A stretch of DNA of 64,000 nucleotides from Methylobacterium dankookense (GTDB taxonomy: Bacteria > Pseudomonadota > Alphaproteobacteria > Rhizobiales > Beijerinckiaceae), in contig NZ_CABFVH010000022.1 in NCBI RefSeq assembly GCF_902141855.1, positions 1 through 64,000 on the forward strand. The letters run 5' to 3'. Both the position numbers and the translations under genes were made by a program. Positions 1 to 8,332 of the stretch are shown piece by piece; the first letter of the stretch is position 1, and the number at the start of each line of letters is the position of its first letter. Below the pieces are notes generated by a model. That model was not told where the DNA came from and ran no database searches. It saw only the letters and a program-made list of their open reading frames with translations.

Positions 1-414
1 CCGCGCTGGGCTTACCGCCACTGGAATTACGTGGTGGCTGCGGCGCGATAATCGGCTTTCCGGGCAGGTATGGCGTTGAGCGTGACGAGGCGTTTGCGCC
101 CTGTGGCTGTCAGTGGCGCCTTCGGCTTTCCTGCCGGTTGAAGGCGCGGACGGAAGTCGCGGAAGACGAAGCAGCGGCGTGGGCCCGCTGGTCAGCGGTG
201 TGATGGAGACACATGACTTCCCACTTGGCGATCTCGACGCGTTAGCGGGGCGGGGCAGCTCCGTCGCCTGCGCCTGGGGAGATCCGCCTGGCGAGCGCCG
301 AAACTCCAGACCGGTGGTGTTCTTTCAGGCCTTAAATGAGGGCTCACGTTGCAACCGACCGTGGGGCGGCTGGTTGTCAGGTTTCACCCCGAAACATCCC
401 GCCCAGGAAAGATC
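1..414. other. No confident gene; possible 3' end of a truncated ORF at 1-51
   Basis: Bases 1-51 read open to a TAA in the first forward frame and may be the last 16 codons of a gene starting before the window, but the residues are not recognisable. From 52 to 414 I see no convincing start, ribosome binding site, motif or repeat on either strand. Confidence 0.3.
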
Positions 415-684
415 ATGACAAAGATTAGCTTTTTCTGCGTGTTGGGTCTGCTCGCAAGCAGCCCAGCCTTAGCCCAAGGCTTGCCCGCCCCTGGGCAGTC
501 CGGCGCGACAGGAGTTGTGATCCAAAGACAACCTAACACCACCGGAAATGATCGTGACATAGTTATAGCCCCCGGCCCCACAGGAGCGAGCACAATAACG
601 ACCGACTCCGCGGCCGGCGGCAATGCGGGCCATCCCGAGCGGGCGGTCCCGAACGGAAGCGCCAACGGGGGCGGCAGTCGGTAG
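415..684 (+). CDS. Small secreted protein, 89 aa
   Basis: The protein begins with a clear signal peptide (MTKISFFCVLGLLASSPALAQ, cleavage expected after ALA), so it is probably periplasmic or released. The ATG at 415 was chosen over an upstream ATG at 349 because the signal peptide starts there and AGGAAAG lies just upstream. The mature part is low in hydrophobics, rich in Gly, Asn and Pro, and carries GHPERAVPN near its end. Almost the same motif (NPERAVPN) occurs in the small secreted protein at 4336-4599, so the two may belong to one family. I do not recognise a function. Confidence 0.65.
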   Translation: MTKISFFCVLGLLASSPALAQGLPAPGQSGATGVVIQRQPNTTGNDRDIVIAPGPTGASTITTDSAAGGNAGHPERAVPNGSANGGGSR

Positions 685-689
685 TCTTC

Positions 690-815
690 TACCCACGTTT
701 GCTGGGATAGAGCGGAGACGGCGAGCGGCAACTGGCCAGGCCGCTCCGCCTCAGTGACGAAGCGCACCTTCTCCTCGCGTGTGAAGCGGCGGCGCTCCGG
801 CCCGGTTCTCGGCAC
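690..815 (-). pseudogene. Transposase N-terminal fragment (IS66/IS3 OrfA-like)
   Basis: On the minus strand a frame starting with GTG at 815 reads MPRTGPERRRFTREEKVRFV and on to about residue 35, which resembles the opening of IS66- or IS3-type OrfA helix-turn-helix proteins. The similarity stops abruptly and the frame then runs antisense through the end of the secreted-peptide gene at 684. Only the first 35-40 codons look genuine, so this is a remnant left by an insertion sequence. Confidence 0.4.
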
Positions 816-1241
816 GCACCAGGCGGGGGAACGACAAGAGGTCGGAGCGGGCAGCGTCGGTTGCAGACAGCAGCTCGGCCTCGCTCAGCGGTTTGGCACC
901 AGGGATATCCCTGAGGCGTCGGGAGGGGGCGAGCGATCGACGAGGAGTAGGCGACACGGACTTCGAAGTTCAAGGCAGGGACATTCAGACCCGGGGCTCG
1001 AGCGCAGGCAGCTCTCTGAACCGATGTGAACCCAGCCTTCCGAACAGCATACCGGCCCGTGGCGTCATCGAAGGCCACATCGTGAGGCCTGACACACGTC
1101 CGATCGAAGACCCCGCCGAAACATCGAAGATCAAGCTTGCCAGACAGGGGGCATCCATACACGCCCCTGGCGGCGATGTTCTTCGCGGGCTTCCTGCTGC
1201 TGCTCCTGCTCGAGGGAATGATCGGCTAGGCTGGATCCGGA
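816..1241. other. Intergenic, no confident gene
   Basis: Several short open frames exist on both strands, including a minus-strand frame to 1162 with some protein-like composition, but none has a start signal or recognisable motif. The region separates the transposase remnant from the two-component system and probably contains degraded mobile DNA plus the promoter of the response regulator. Confidence 0.3.
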
Positions 1242-1988
1242 ATGCTGGCCGCGGGCGAAACCAAGTCCCTCCCGGACGAGGCCCACATCCTCCTCGTCGA
1301 GGACGACGACGGCATGCGCGTGCTCGTCAGCCGCATCCTGCGGGAGAGCGGCTTCCGGGTCACGGGCTGCCGCGGCGGCGCCGAGATGTGGTCGCTCCTG
1401 CCCGACACGCCGGTTGACCTCGTCCTCCTCGACGTCATGCTGCCGGGCGCGTCCGGGTTCGACCTGCTCAGGGCCCTGCGGGCGAAGGGCACCGTCCCGG
1501 TCATCATGCTGAGCGCCCGCAACGAGGAGGCAGACCGGGTGCTCGGCCTGGAACTGGGCGCCGACGACTACGTCGCCAAGCCGTTCGGGCGCCCGGAACT
1601 CCTCGCCCGGATCCGGGCGGTGCTCCGCCGGTCGGCCCTCGCGCCGGTGCCGAGCGCGGCGTCGCGGCCGGAATCCCTCGCCTTCGCCGGCTGGCGGCTC
1701 GACCTGCGCAGCCGCGCCCTGACCGATCCCGAAGGCGCCGCCGTCGACCTGTCGGGCGCCGAGCACGACCTGCTGCTGGTGTTCCTGGAACACCCGGGCC
1801 GGGTGCTCGGCCGCGAGCAGATCCTGGAGATGGGCCGCGGGCGGCTCGCCGCGCCGTCGGACCGCAGCGTCGACACGCTGGTCAGCCGGCTGCGGCGCAA
1901 GCTCGAACCGCCCGCGGGGACGGCCCCCGTCATCAAGACGGTGCGGGGCTCCGGCTACATGCTGGCCGCCAAGGTCGAGCGGGCATGA
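1242..1988 (+). CDS. OmpR/PhoB-family response regulator
   Basis: A 248-aa response regulator. The receiver domain (about residues 14-128) shows the acidic pocket (VEDDDG), the phospho-acceptor D64 in LLDVMLPG, S91 at the Thr/Ser switch and K113 in VAKPFGRPEL. The C-terminal half (about 145-245) is a winged-helix DNA-binding domain of the OmpR type, with SVDTLVSRLRRKLEP as recognition helix and GSGYML in the wing. Its stop overlaps the start of the histidine kinase by 4 bp (ATGA), so the pair is co-translated and almost certainly cognate. The stimulus and target genes are unknown; the inverted repeat at 4169-4248 beyond the kinase is a possible target. Confidence 0.93.
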   Translation: MLAAGETKSLPDEAHILLVEDDDGMRVLVSRILRESGFRVTGCRGGAEMWSLLPDTPVDLVLLDVMLPGASGFDLLRALRAKGTVPVIMLSARNEEADRVLGLELGADDYVAKPFGRPELLARIRAVLRRSALAPVPSAASRPESLAFAGWRLDLRSRALTDPEGAAVDLSGAEHDLLLVFLEHPGRVLGREQILEMGRGRLAAPSDRSVDTLVSRLRRKLEPPAGTAPVIKTVRGSGYMLAAKVERA

Positions 1989-3343
1989 GGAGCCTCCTCG
2001 GCCTCGCCCGCAGCCTGGAGGGGCGCACCGTCGTCGTCCTGCTCCTGGCCGTGCTCCTCGTCCATGGCGGTGCGCTGGCGATCTACCGCCTCTCGGCGGC
2101 GGCCGCGGCCGACGAGGCCTTCGCCACCGAGGTCGCCCGCCAGCTCGTCATCGCACGCGAGGCCGTGTCGCGACGCCCGCCGGAGGAGCGGGCCGACGAG
2201 GCCAAGGCCCTCTCGTCGAAGCATTTCGAGGTCGGCTGGGAGCGGGGCCCGCCCGCCGAAGCCATCGGGACGGACGCGGCGCTGCGCGACCTGCGCGACC
2301 GCGTCCTCGAGGTCGAACCCGTGCTCGGCCCAGGGCTGGCGCTCGCCCTGGCCGCGCCGGACGAGCCGCTGCGCCAGCGGGACCTCCGCGGCGCCTTCCC
2401 GCTCCCGGACGGCGGCTACCTGACCTTCCGCTCTGCCCATGCGCCGGGCCTCGCCCGCCTAGGGCCGTGGGCCCTCCTCGCGACGGCGATGGCCATCCTG
2501 GTCGGTGTCGCAGCCGTGGTCGTGGTGCACCGCATCGCCGGGCCCCTGCGCGAGTTGACCCGCGCCACAGGGCGGATCGGGCGGGGGGCGGTCGTGCCGG
2601 TGCCGGAGGTCGGGCCGGACGAGACGCGCGGGATCGGGCGCGCCCTGAACGCAATGCAGGCGCGCATCCACGGCCTCGTGGCGAAGCGGACGCAGGCGCT
2701 GGCGGCGGTCTCGCACGACCTGAGAACGCCCATCGCCAGGCTGCGCCTGCGCCTCGACCGGGTCGAGGACGCCGACGAGCGCCGCGCGATAGCGGCGGAC
2801 CTCGACGAGATGCAGGCCATGGTCGAGGCCACCCTGGCGTACGTGCGCGGCGGCGATGACCCGGAGGCGCAGCAGGTCGCCAACGTCGCGAGTCTCCTGA
2901 TGGCGGTGGCGGACACCTCGACGGACGCCGGCCGGGATGTCGCGTATGCCGGCCCCGGCCGGGCGCTGGCGGAGGTGCGGCCGGTCGCCCTCCGGCGGGC
3001 GTTTGAGAACCTCGTCGACAACGGCGTGCGCTACGGCGGCCGCGTGCGCATCGCCCTGGGCTTCGACGACGACGCCCTCGTGGTCCATGTCGACGACGAC
3101 GGCCCCGGCATCCCGCCGGGGGACGTCGCCCGGGCGTTCGAGCCGTTCGTGCGGCTGGAGGCGTCGCGGAACCGGAACACCGGCGGGACCGGCCTGGGGC
3201 TGACCATCGCGAGGCGGGCGGTCGAGGCCGAGGGCGGCCGCCTCGGCCTGTCGAACCGGCCGGGGGGAGGCCTGCGGGCCGAGATCCGCCTGCCCGGGAC
3301 GGGGGGGCGCGGCCGCGGCGGCGTCCCCCCGGCCGACCCTTAG
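1985..3343 (+). CDS. Two-component sensor histidine kinase
   Basis: A 452-aa inner-membrane kinase partnered with the regulator at 1242-1988. Membrane segments lie at about residues 16-38 and 160-182 with a periplasmic sensor loop of about 120 residues between them. A HAMP linker follows (about 183-235), then the dimerisation/phospho-acceptor helix with H244 in AVSHDLRTPIARLR. The ATPase domain shows the N box (FENLVDNGVRYGG), G1 (DDDGPGIPPG) and G2 (GTGLGLTIA). The layout is EnvZ/QseC-like. The loop has no recognisable ligand domain. The reading frame ends in overlap with the convergent DUF1275 gene (stops at 3343 and 3340). Confidence 0.93.
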   Translation: MRSLLGLARSLEGRTVVVLLLAVLLVHGGALAIYRLSAAAAADEAFATEVARQLVIAREAVSRRPPEERADEAKALSSKHFEVGWERGPPAEAIGTDAALRDLRDRVLEVEPVLGPGLALALAAPDEPLRQRDLRGAFPLPDGGYLTFRSAHAPGLARLGPWALLATAMAILVGVAAVVVVHRIAGPLRELTRATGRIGRGAVVPVPEVGPDETRGIGRALNAMQARIHGLVAKRTQALAAVSHDLRTPIARLRLRLDRVEDADERRAIAADLDEMQAMVEATLAYVRGGDDPEAQQVANVASLLMAVADTSTDAGRDVAYAGPGRALAEVRPVALRRAFENLVDNGVRYGGRVRIALGFDDDALVVHVDDDGPGIPPGDVARAFEPFVRLEASRNRNTGGTGLGLTIARRAVEAEGGRLGLSNRPGGGLRAEIRLPGTGGRGRGGVPPADP

Positions 3344-4071
3344 CGCGCGGTCGCCGGCGCGTCGGGGTGCGCGTCCGGCTGCGCCGAACGCTCGTTGGAC
3401 ACGTAGGCGCTACCTGGCAGTGCCAGAGTCAGGAGGAAGGTGGCCCCCGCCAGCGCCGCGGAGAGCGCGGCTGGCACGAGGAAGGCGTCGGGCCCGAGCA
3501 GCCTCTGCAGGAAGCCGCCCGCGACCGCACCCGAGGTCAGGCCCGCCCAGAGCGGCGCCTGGAGCCAGAAGGAGGGCGCGGGCTCGTGCAGGATCATGTT
3601 CGCGAGCCCGGTCCCGAAACGCACGACCGTGCCCGTGACGTAGGTCAGCGCCAGGCTTCGGCCGCCCTCGTCCTGCAGCGTCGCGTTAAGGATGCCCAAC
3701 GCCAGGACGACCGGGTATGCGTGCAGCGGGAACGCTTCCGGCCCCTCTGGCAGGAAATTGCCGATGGACAGCAGCACGGCCTGGACGCCAAGCAGGACTG
3801 ACAGGCGCCACCGGCCGGCCCAAGCCGCCAGCAGCGTCCCGGCGAAGGCGCCGAAGCAGAACAGCGAGATGGTGCTGCCGAAGCGTATGGCTCCCGACCA
3901 GTCGAACCCGCTGGCCGCGACCCCGAAGCGGGTTGTGTTCCCGCTCATGAACGACATGAACAGCTGCGAGTGCTCGAGGAACCCGATCGAGTCCGCGGAG
4001 CCCGCCAGCGCAGCCAGCGCAATGGCGAGCGGCACGCGCGTCGCGGGGCTCGACGGGAAGGATTTGTCCAT
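3340..4071 (-). CDS. YoaK/DUF1275 family membrane protein
   Basis: A 243-aa integral membrane protein of the DUF1275 (YoaK) family, whose function is not firmly established. The family pattern is visible: a first helix with ALAGSADSIGFL, then the conserved loop FMSGNTTRFG, and later AYPVVLALGILNATLQ and TYVTGTVVRFG. About six hydrophobic segments are present and the length matches the family. The start at 4071 (MDKSFPSSP) was chosen over upstream in-frame starts because the family N-terminus begins here and the upstream residues are Arg/Gly-rich noise. It is divergent from the small secreted gene at 4336, and the interval holds a long inverted repeat. Confidence 0.85.
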   Translation of the reverse strand: MDKSFPSSPATRVPLAIALAALAGSADSIGFLEHSQLFMSFMSGNTTRFGVAASGFDWSGAIRFGSTISLFCFGAFAGTLLAAWAGRWRLSVLLGVQAVLLSIGNFLPEGPEAFPLHAYPVVLALGILNATLQDEGGRSLALTYVTGTVVRFGTGLANMILHEPAPSFWLQAPLWAGLTSGAVAGGFLQRLLGPDAFLVPAALSAALAGATFLLTLALPGSAYVSNERSAQPDAHPDAPATAR

Positions 4072-4168
4072 TTGTGACCTATGATCTTCGGGGGGCTTCC
4101 GGCCGCGCTCGGTCGCGCCGGGGGCCCCTTGGGTTAAGCCCGCCCCTTGGCCGCGGCTTTTCCGGACG

Positions 4169-4248
4169 GTGACGAAGTGTGTCGACGCAATCGTCCGGGC
4201 GGCGAACCGAATCCGATGCCCGTGCGCAGGGCGGACACACTTCGTCAC
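4169..4248. promoter_or_regulatory. 15-bp perfect inverted repeat between divergent genes
   Basis: GTGACGAAGTGTGTC at 4169-4183 is matched by its exact reverse complement at 4234-4248, separated by 50 bp. The arms lie between the starts of the DUF1275 gene (4071, leftward) and the secreted-peptide gene (4336, rightward). This arrangement suits two binding sites for one dimeric regulator controlling both promoters. That role is inference. Confidence 0.5.
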
Positions 4249-4335
4249 GAACGTGGCGACCGACAGACATACGGGCCGTCTATCTCGGGTCCTGAAGCGG
4301 TCGATTCGGCCGCGGACCGAACAGGAGATGGACCC

Positions 4336-4599
4336 ATGAAGAGGACGCTCGCTGCCGCTCTCGCCGCCGCGACGCTCGCGGCGGCCGCGATGCCCGCGCT
4401 CGCGATCGACGGGCACGGAAACGCGGCGAACCCCGAGCGCGCGGTCCCGAACACCGGCGGCGTCTCCGGTGGACCCGCCCACCGCGACGATCCGCGGGTC
4501 CGTGAGTCGCAGGAGAGGCGGCCTGACGGCACGCCGGCGCACGGCGCCAACGACGGCCACGCCCACGGGCACAGCCAGGACGTTACCGGCAAGAGGTGA
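4336..4599 (+). CDS. Small secreted His/Gly-rich protein, 87 aa
   Basis: The protein starts at 4336 behind ACAGGAG (4321-4327). It has an N-terminal signal peptide (MKRTLAAALAAATLAAAAMP, then ALA) and a hydrophilic mature part rich in His, Gly, Asp and Arg, with NPERAVPN near residue 33 and a histidine-rich tail (HGANDGHAHGHSQ) that might bind metal. It shares the NPERAVPN motif with the protein at 415-684. Function unknown. It lies downstream of the inverted repeat at 4169-4248 and may be under the same control as the DUF1275 gene. Confidence 0.7.
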   Translation: MKRTLAAALAAATLAAAAMPALAIDGHGNAANPERAVPNTGGVSGGPAHRDDPRVRESQERRPDGTPAHGANDGHAHGHSQDVTGKR

Positions 4600-4640
4600 C
4601 AGCCGCGTGGGCGGTGGGGGCGAGGGGTGGAGATGACGTC

Positions 4641-4709
4641 ATGCGACTGCTGCCCCTCCTCGTCGTCTTCGCGGTTCTCGCTGCGGGCATCGGCTACGCG
4701 CTCGCTTGA
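4641..4709 (+). CDS. Possible 22-aa membrane microprotein
   Basis: An ATG at 4641 opens a 22-codon frame (MRLLPLLVVFAVLAAGIGYA, then LA) that is a single hydrophobic helix, following the secreted-peptide gene by 41 bp with a purine-rich GTGGAG upstream. It may be a real single-pass micropeptide in the same transcript, but an ORF this short could be chance in GC-rich DNA. Confidence 0.3.
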   Translation: MRLLPLLVVFAVLAAGIGYALA

Positions 4710-4889
4710 GCCGACTCGCGCGACAAAGGGTTCACGGTGTGTAGTCTGCCCCTCAAGCACGCCGTGGAACGCCCGCCCCGACGCGAGTCGGGGCGGGTAC
4801 GTCGGGGTGCCCGGACACCCTCGCCCCGGCCGGCGCCCTGGATGGCGACGGCTTGCGGTAAAATCCTCGAATTGGTCATAAGGGCGGTG

Positions 4890-5024
4890 ATGCCAGCGAC
4901 GCGGAGCCATAGGTCCTTCGGGGCGATCACGGGGTGGTGGGCGACCGACGCGCGTGCGCTTGCCCTGGTCCTAGCGTTCGTCGTCGCGGCGCCGACCGCC
5001 GGACTGGCCGCCGACCTAGCGTAA
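4890..5024 (+). CDS. Possible small secreted/membrane protein, 44 aa
   Basis: A frame from ATG 4890 ends in a hydrophobic stretch followed by GLAADLA, resembling a signal peptide whose mature part is almost absent. This could be a truncated secreted gene or a chance frame. No family is recognised. Confidence 0.2.
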   Translation: MPATRSHRSFGAITGWWATDARALALVLAFVVAAPTAGLAADLA

Positions 5025-5052
5025 CACTAATGATCAGCAGGGGCACGATCAC

Positions 5053-5256
5053 ATGGAGCTCGCCGTGGCATCGGAGGGGGCGGTCAGCGAGAAGGCCGTC
5101 GACCCGGGGGTGCATTGCCGCTGCCATGGCGCCGTCAATCCGCATGGGCCGACTGCGGCCACGCCGGACCTGGCCTGGCGCCTGAGCTTCGCGCGGCTGG
5201 CCGCGTCCGTCCGCTCGGTCTTTCCGGGCCGCCTGCCGAGACCCCCGCGCGCCTGA
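5053..5256 (+). CDS. Hypothetical protein, 67 aa
   Basis: The frame from ATG 5053 has GC-rich third positions like the real genes nearby and a CAGGGG stretch upstream. It contains a short Cys/His cluster (VHCRCHG) near residue 21 and an Arg/Pro-rich end. No family is recognised. A minus-strand frame covers the same DNA, so the strand is uncertain. Confidence 0.25.
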   Translation: MELAVASEGAVSEKAVDPGVHCRCHGAVNPHGPTAATPDLAWRLSFARLAASVRSVFPGRLPRPPRA

Positions 5257-5519
5257 GTCGACGCTGCCTCGGGCGCGCCCGCGTCGAGCTGACTGCTTCC
5301 GGAGCGTCGCTGCACGTCACCCAGCATAAACGACCGCGCCGTCCGTGACGGCGCACGGTCTCGGCCGAGCGTGGTCCGCTAACGAGGTGTCTCACTCAAC
5401 CATCGGGCGCAGGGGATGCAGGCTGCGATTAACTCTTCACTAACTATGATCGCTAACTATTCATTGAGACATTGCGGGTTCAGACTCCGATCCCCTGCTC
5501 GGTTTTCGGGAGAGCGTGG

Positions 5520-5924
5520 ATGGCAAAGGCCGAAGGCATCACGGGGTCTGCCGTCGCGGCGGCAGGCCTGCGGGTGCAGCAGGGCCGCCTGCGGGTCATG
5601 ACCGAGAATCTCGCCAACGCAAACAGCACCGCGAGCACGCCCGGCGGCGACCCCTACCGGCGCAGGATCGCGGTATTCGATCCGGTCGGGGCTGACGCAG
5701 AGCCGGTCGGTCGCGTCGTGCACGACACCAGCCCGTTCCGCTCGATCTCAAGTCCCGGGCATCCCGCTGCCGACGAGCAGGGCAATCTGAAGCTGCCAAA
5801 CGTCAACCCTGCCAAAGAGATGGCCGGGTTGCGCGCAGCGATGGGGGCCTACGAGGCGAACCTGAGGGTGATCGCAACCCTCGACGATCTCAACAGCCGC
5901 ACAATCGACCTGCTGAAGGTCTGA
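5520..5924 (+). CDS. flgC: Flagellar basal-body rod protein FlgC (orphan copy)
   Basis: A 134-aa protein, the usual FlgC length. The N-terminal rod signature is present (LRVMTENLANANSTASTPGG, the family's ANxxTxGY-type region), as is the C-terminal helix typical of rod proteins (MGAYEANLRVIATLDDLNSR). The start at 5520 sits behind GGGAG (5508-5512). FlgC normally forms the proximal rod in an operon with flgB and fliE; here no flagellar gene lies on either side, so it is an isolated copy. The next gene, convergent, ends 6 bp away. It may be a spare rod protein or a relic of a flagellar cluster. Confidence 0.88.
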   Translation: MAKAEGITGSAVAAAGLRVQQGRLRVMTENLANANSTASTPGGDPYRRRIAVFDPVGADAEPVGRVVHDTSPFRSISSPGHPAADEQGNLKLPNVNPAKEMAGLRAAMGAYEANLRVIATLDDLNSRTIDLLKV

Positions 5925-5930
5925 GTTCCG

Positions 5931-7478
5931 TCACCCCTTCGAGATACTTTTACCGTTCGACAGGGACTGCGCGAGATCGGCCCGGCGACGGCGTTTGTCG
6001 GCCAGGGCGTGCAGCACCGCCCTCCACACCGGCTCGGGCCGCTCGGGGTCGAGAAGCTCGCCTTCGCTCAGCGGCGGCACGACCTCATGACTTGGCCCGT
6101 CGAGCGGAACCAGGGTACGCCCGGCTGCCTGGCGCAGCACCTCGATCGCGGCGATCAGTGAGCCCGTGTGGGTGCGCGTTCTCGCCACCTCCTCCGGCGA
6201 AACGCCGAGGTGCTCGCCCAGAAGCGCGTGGCGCAAGCCGAGGATCCCCGCCGTAACCGCTTGATCGATCGCATGGCCAGGCACGGCTTCGACGGCCAGA
6301 TCGCATTCCGTATCCAGACCCATCGAGCGGTTGTTCAGGTTGGATGAGCCGATTTTGAGCAGGCGGTCGTCGACGATCAGCACCTTGGCATGCACGTAGA
6401 TCGGCTGCCCGGCTGCGGTCACGGGACGGTAGATGCGGAAGCGTCCGAAGCGGTCCGCGGAGCGGATGTGCGCCAGCGCCCGGTCCCGTCCCCGTCCCAT
6501 GGCCGCTTCCTCAAGCCAACCCATGGCACGGTCGGGATTGATCACGACGATCTCGGGCCCGTCCGGCTCCCGCAGACGGGCCGCCATGGCCTCGGCGATA
6601 CAGCGTGCGGCAAAGTACTGGCTCTCGATGTAGATCGTGTCGCGCGCTGCCGCGATGGCGGCGAGGTAGAGTCGTTCGATCTCATGCACGTCCGGGCGGC
6701 CGTGATAGGCCGGCGCGGTCCGAGCAATTCCCACCTCCACGTCGCGCAGAAGCGGCCTCAGCCCGTCGGGCCACGGATCTTGCGCCGGTGGACCGGGCGG
6801 CGCGATCCGCTCGCCGGTGGCGTGATACCAGCGCTCGCGCGCTAGGGCACCGAGGGCTGCGGCGGCGGCGCCGTCGACTGCGACTGTGGCGTCGTGGAAA
6901 GGCGCGTAGCCGTGTCCCGACGGACGCACCCGGCGCGCGTCCTGGTCGGCATGGTCGCGGGTGTCCCAGCGGTCGTCCGTCATGTCGATGCCGCCGCAGA
7001 AGGCGAGCACGTCGTCGATCACGACGATCTTCTGGTGATGCGAGGCCCCGGGCGGGTGGGCGCTGTCGAGCCGGAACCGGAAGCCGCGGGCCCGCATCCA
7101 GTTCATGAGGTAGAGCGGCGTCGTGCCGCGCGCCAGCGTCCCGAGGACCCCCAGGTTCCACTGCAGCACGCGGATGCTCAGCTCCGGTCGACGCCGGCCG
7201 AGTTCGGACAGGAACGGGCCGAGTTCCTCCGGCAGGCCCGGCAATGGGTGGTCGGGGTCGAGCTTGATGCGGGTGTCGAACTCCCAGCCGATAAACAGGA
7301 CCGCGTGGCGGGCGCGTAGGAGGGCGCTGCGCAGATGCGCGAAGTAGGCGGCGGCATCCACGATCGGGGCAAAGCGCGTCGCCCGCTCGATCCGCCAGCA
7401 GGTCAAGCCGGACTGCAGCAACGTCGGTGTGCCGAAGACGGGTGCCGTATGGGATGGATGATGCATCGGTGCGTTCAA
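5931..7478 (-). CDS. Phospholipase D / cardiolipin synthase-like protein
   Basis: A 515-aa member of the phospholipase D superfamily with two HKD motifs: H148-x-K150 with D155 in HHQKIVVIDD, and H363-x-K365 with D370 in VHAKVLIVDD followed by GSSNLNNRSMGLD. The two motifs form one active site that transfers phosphatidyl groups through a phospho-histidine intermediate, either hydrolysing phospholipids or making cardiolipin. No N-terminal membrane helices are visible, unlike classical ClsA, so it is a soluble or peripheral PLD-like enzyme. A divergent DedA gene starts 35 bp away at 7514, which suggests a shared promoter region and a joint membrane-lipid role. Confidence 0.88.
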   Translation of the reverse strand: MNAPMHHPSHTAPVFGTPTLLQSGLTCWRIERATRFAPIVDAAAYFAHLRSALLRARHAVLFIGWEFDTRIKLDPDHPLPGLPEELGPFLSELGRRRPELSIRVLQWNLGVLGTLARGTTPLYLMNWMRARGFRFRLDSAHPPGASHHQKIVVIDDVLAFCGGIDMTDDRWDTRDHADQDARRVRPSGHGYAPFHDATVAVDGAAAAALGALARERWYHATGERIAPPGPPAQDPWPDGLRPLLRDVEVGIARTAPAYHGRPDVHEIERLYLAAIAAARDTIYIESQYFAARCIAEAMAARLREPDGPEIVVINPDRAMGWLEEAAMGRGRDRALAHIRSADRFGRFRIYRPVTAAGQPIYVHAKVLIVDDRLLKIGSSNLNNRSMGLDTECDLAVEAVPGHAIDQAVTAGILGLRHALLGEHLGVSPEEVARTRTHTGSLIAAIEVLRQAAGRTLVPLDGPSHEVVPPLSEGELLDPERPEPVWRAVLHALADKRRRRADLAQSLSNGKSISKG

Positions 7479-7513
7479 CTCCCAGGCAACGCTCGGTCCC
7501 CTAGCGTCCGGCG

Positions 7514-8245
7514 ATGAAGCGCCGACAACTGTTCGAGCGTCCGCGTGTGAACCCGCCTTCGCTTAGTGCGTTCCCGATCCGAGCTGTGGGGGTGCTCGAC
7601 CGCCACGCAAGATTGCGTCCCGAGGAGGATCCGCTGGTCGATTGGATCGTGACCGCGATCGAGCGGGCCGGCTACCTCGGCGTCTTCCTGCTGATGTTGA
7701 TCGACAACATCTTTCCGCCGATCCCCTCCGAGGTGATCATGCCACTGGCAGGTTTTGCCGCGGCGCGCGGCCAGCTCAGTCTCGTCGGCGTGTTCCTCGC
7801 CGGCACCGCCGGATCGCTCTGCGGCGCGCTGCTCTGGTACGGCGTGGGGTGCTGGCTCGGACGCGAGCGCCTGCGGCGCTTCGCGGCCCGGCACGGGCGC
7901 TGGCTGACCCTGGGCCCGGCCGAGGTCGATCGGGCCGGTGCCTGGTTCGCCCAGCGCGGCGGCGTCACCGTCCTGGTCGGTCGCGTCATCCCAGGCGTGC
8001 GCAGCCTGATCTCGGTGCCGGCCGGGGTTGCCGGCATGCCGCTCACGCCCTTTCTGGCCTACTCGGCGCTCGGCACGGTCGTCTGGACCGGGCTGCTGAC
8101 GGGGGCCGGCTACGGGCTTGGCGAGAATTACCGTCTCGTGGGCCGCTTCGTCGAGCCGATCGGCAACGGCGTGCTGATCCTGGCTATGCTGCTCTACCTC
8201 TACCGCGTCGCCACCTTCGAGCGCGGGAGCGATGCCCGGGGCTGA
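7514..8245 (+). CDS. DedA family membrane protein
   Basis: A DedA/SNARE-associated family protein, a group implicated in flipping of phospholipids or undecaprenyl phosphate across the inner membrane. Family signatures are FPPIPSEVIMPLAGF near residue 68 and the later GRVIPGVRSLISVPAGVAGM, with about five hydrophobic segments. The first 40 residues after the ATG at 7514 are not typical. A strong GAGGAGG sits at 7622-7628, just before a CTG codon at 7634 where the family homology begins, so the real start may be internal and non-ATG. It is divergent from the phospholipase D gene and followed by the exchanger gene. Confidence 0.87.
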   Translation: MKRRQLFERPRVNPPSLSAFPIRAVGVLDRHARLRPEEDPLVDWIVTAIERAGYLGVFLLMLIDNIFPPIPSEVIMPLAGFAAARGQLSLVGVFLAGTAGSLCGALLWYGVGCWLGRERLRRFAARHGRWLTLGPAEVDRAGAWFAQRGGVTVLVGRVIPGVRSLISVPAGVAGMPLTPFLAYSALGTVVWTGLLTGAGYGLGENYRLVGRFVEPIGNGVLILAMLLYLYRVATFERGSDARG

Positions 8246-8332
8246 GGCACGGCAAGCCCTTGCCGGGGCCGGCAAGGGGCGAGTTGCAGAAGCGCGGACG
8301 AGCGAGCCGTAACGTTCTGCGGAGGAGTGTGG

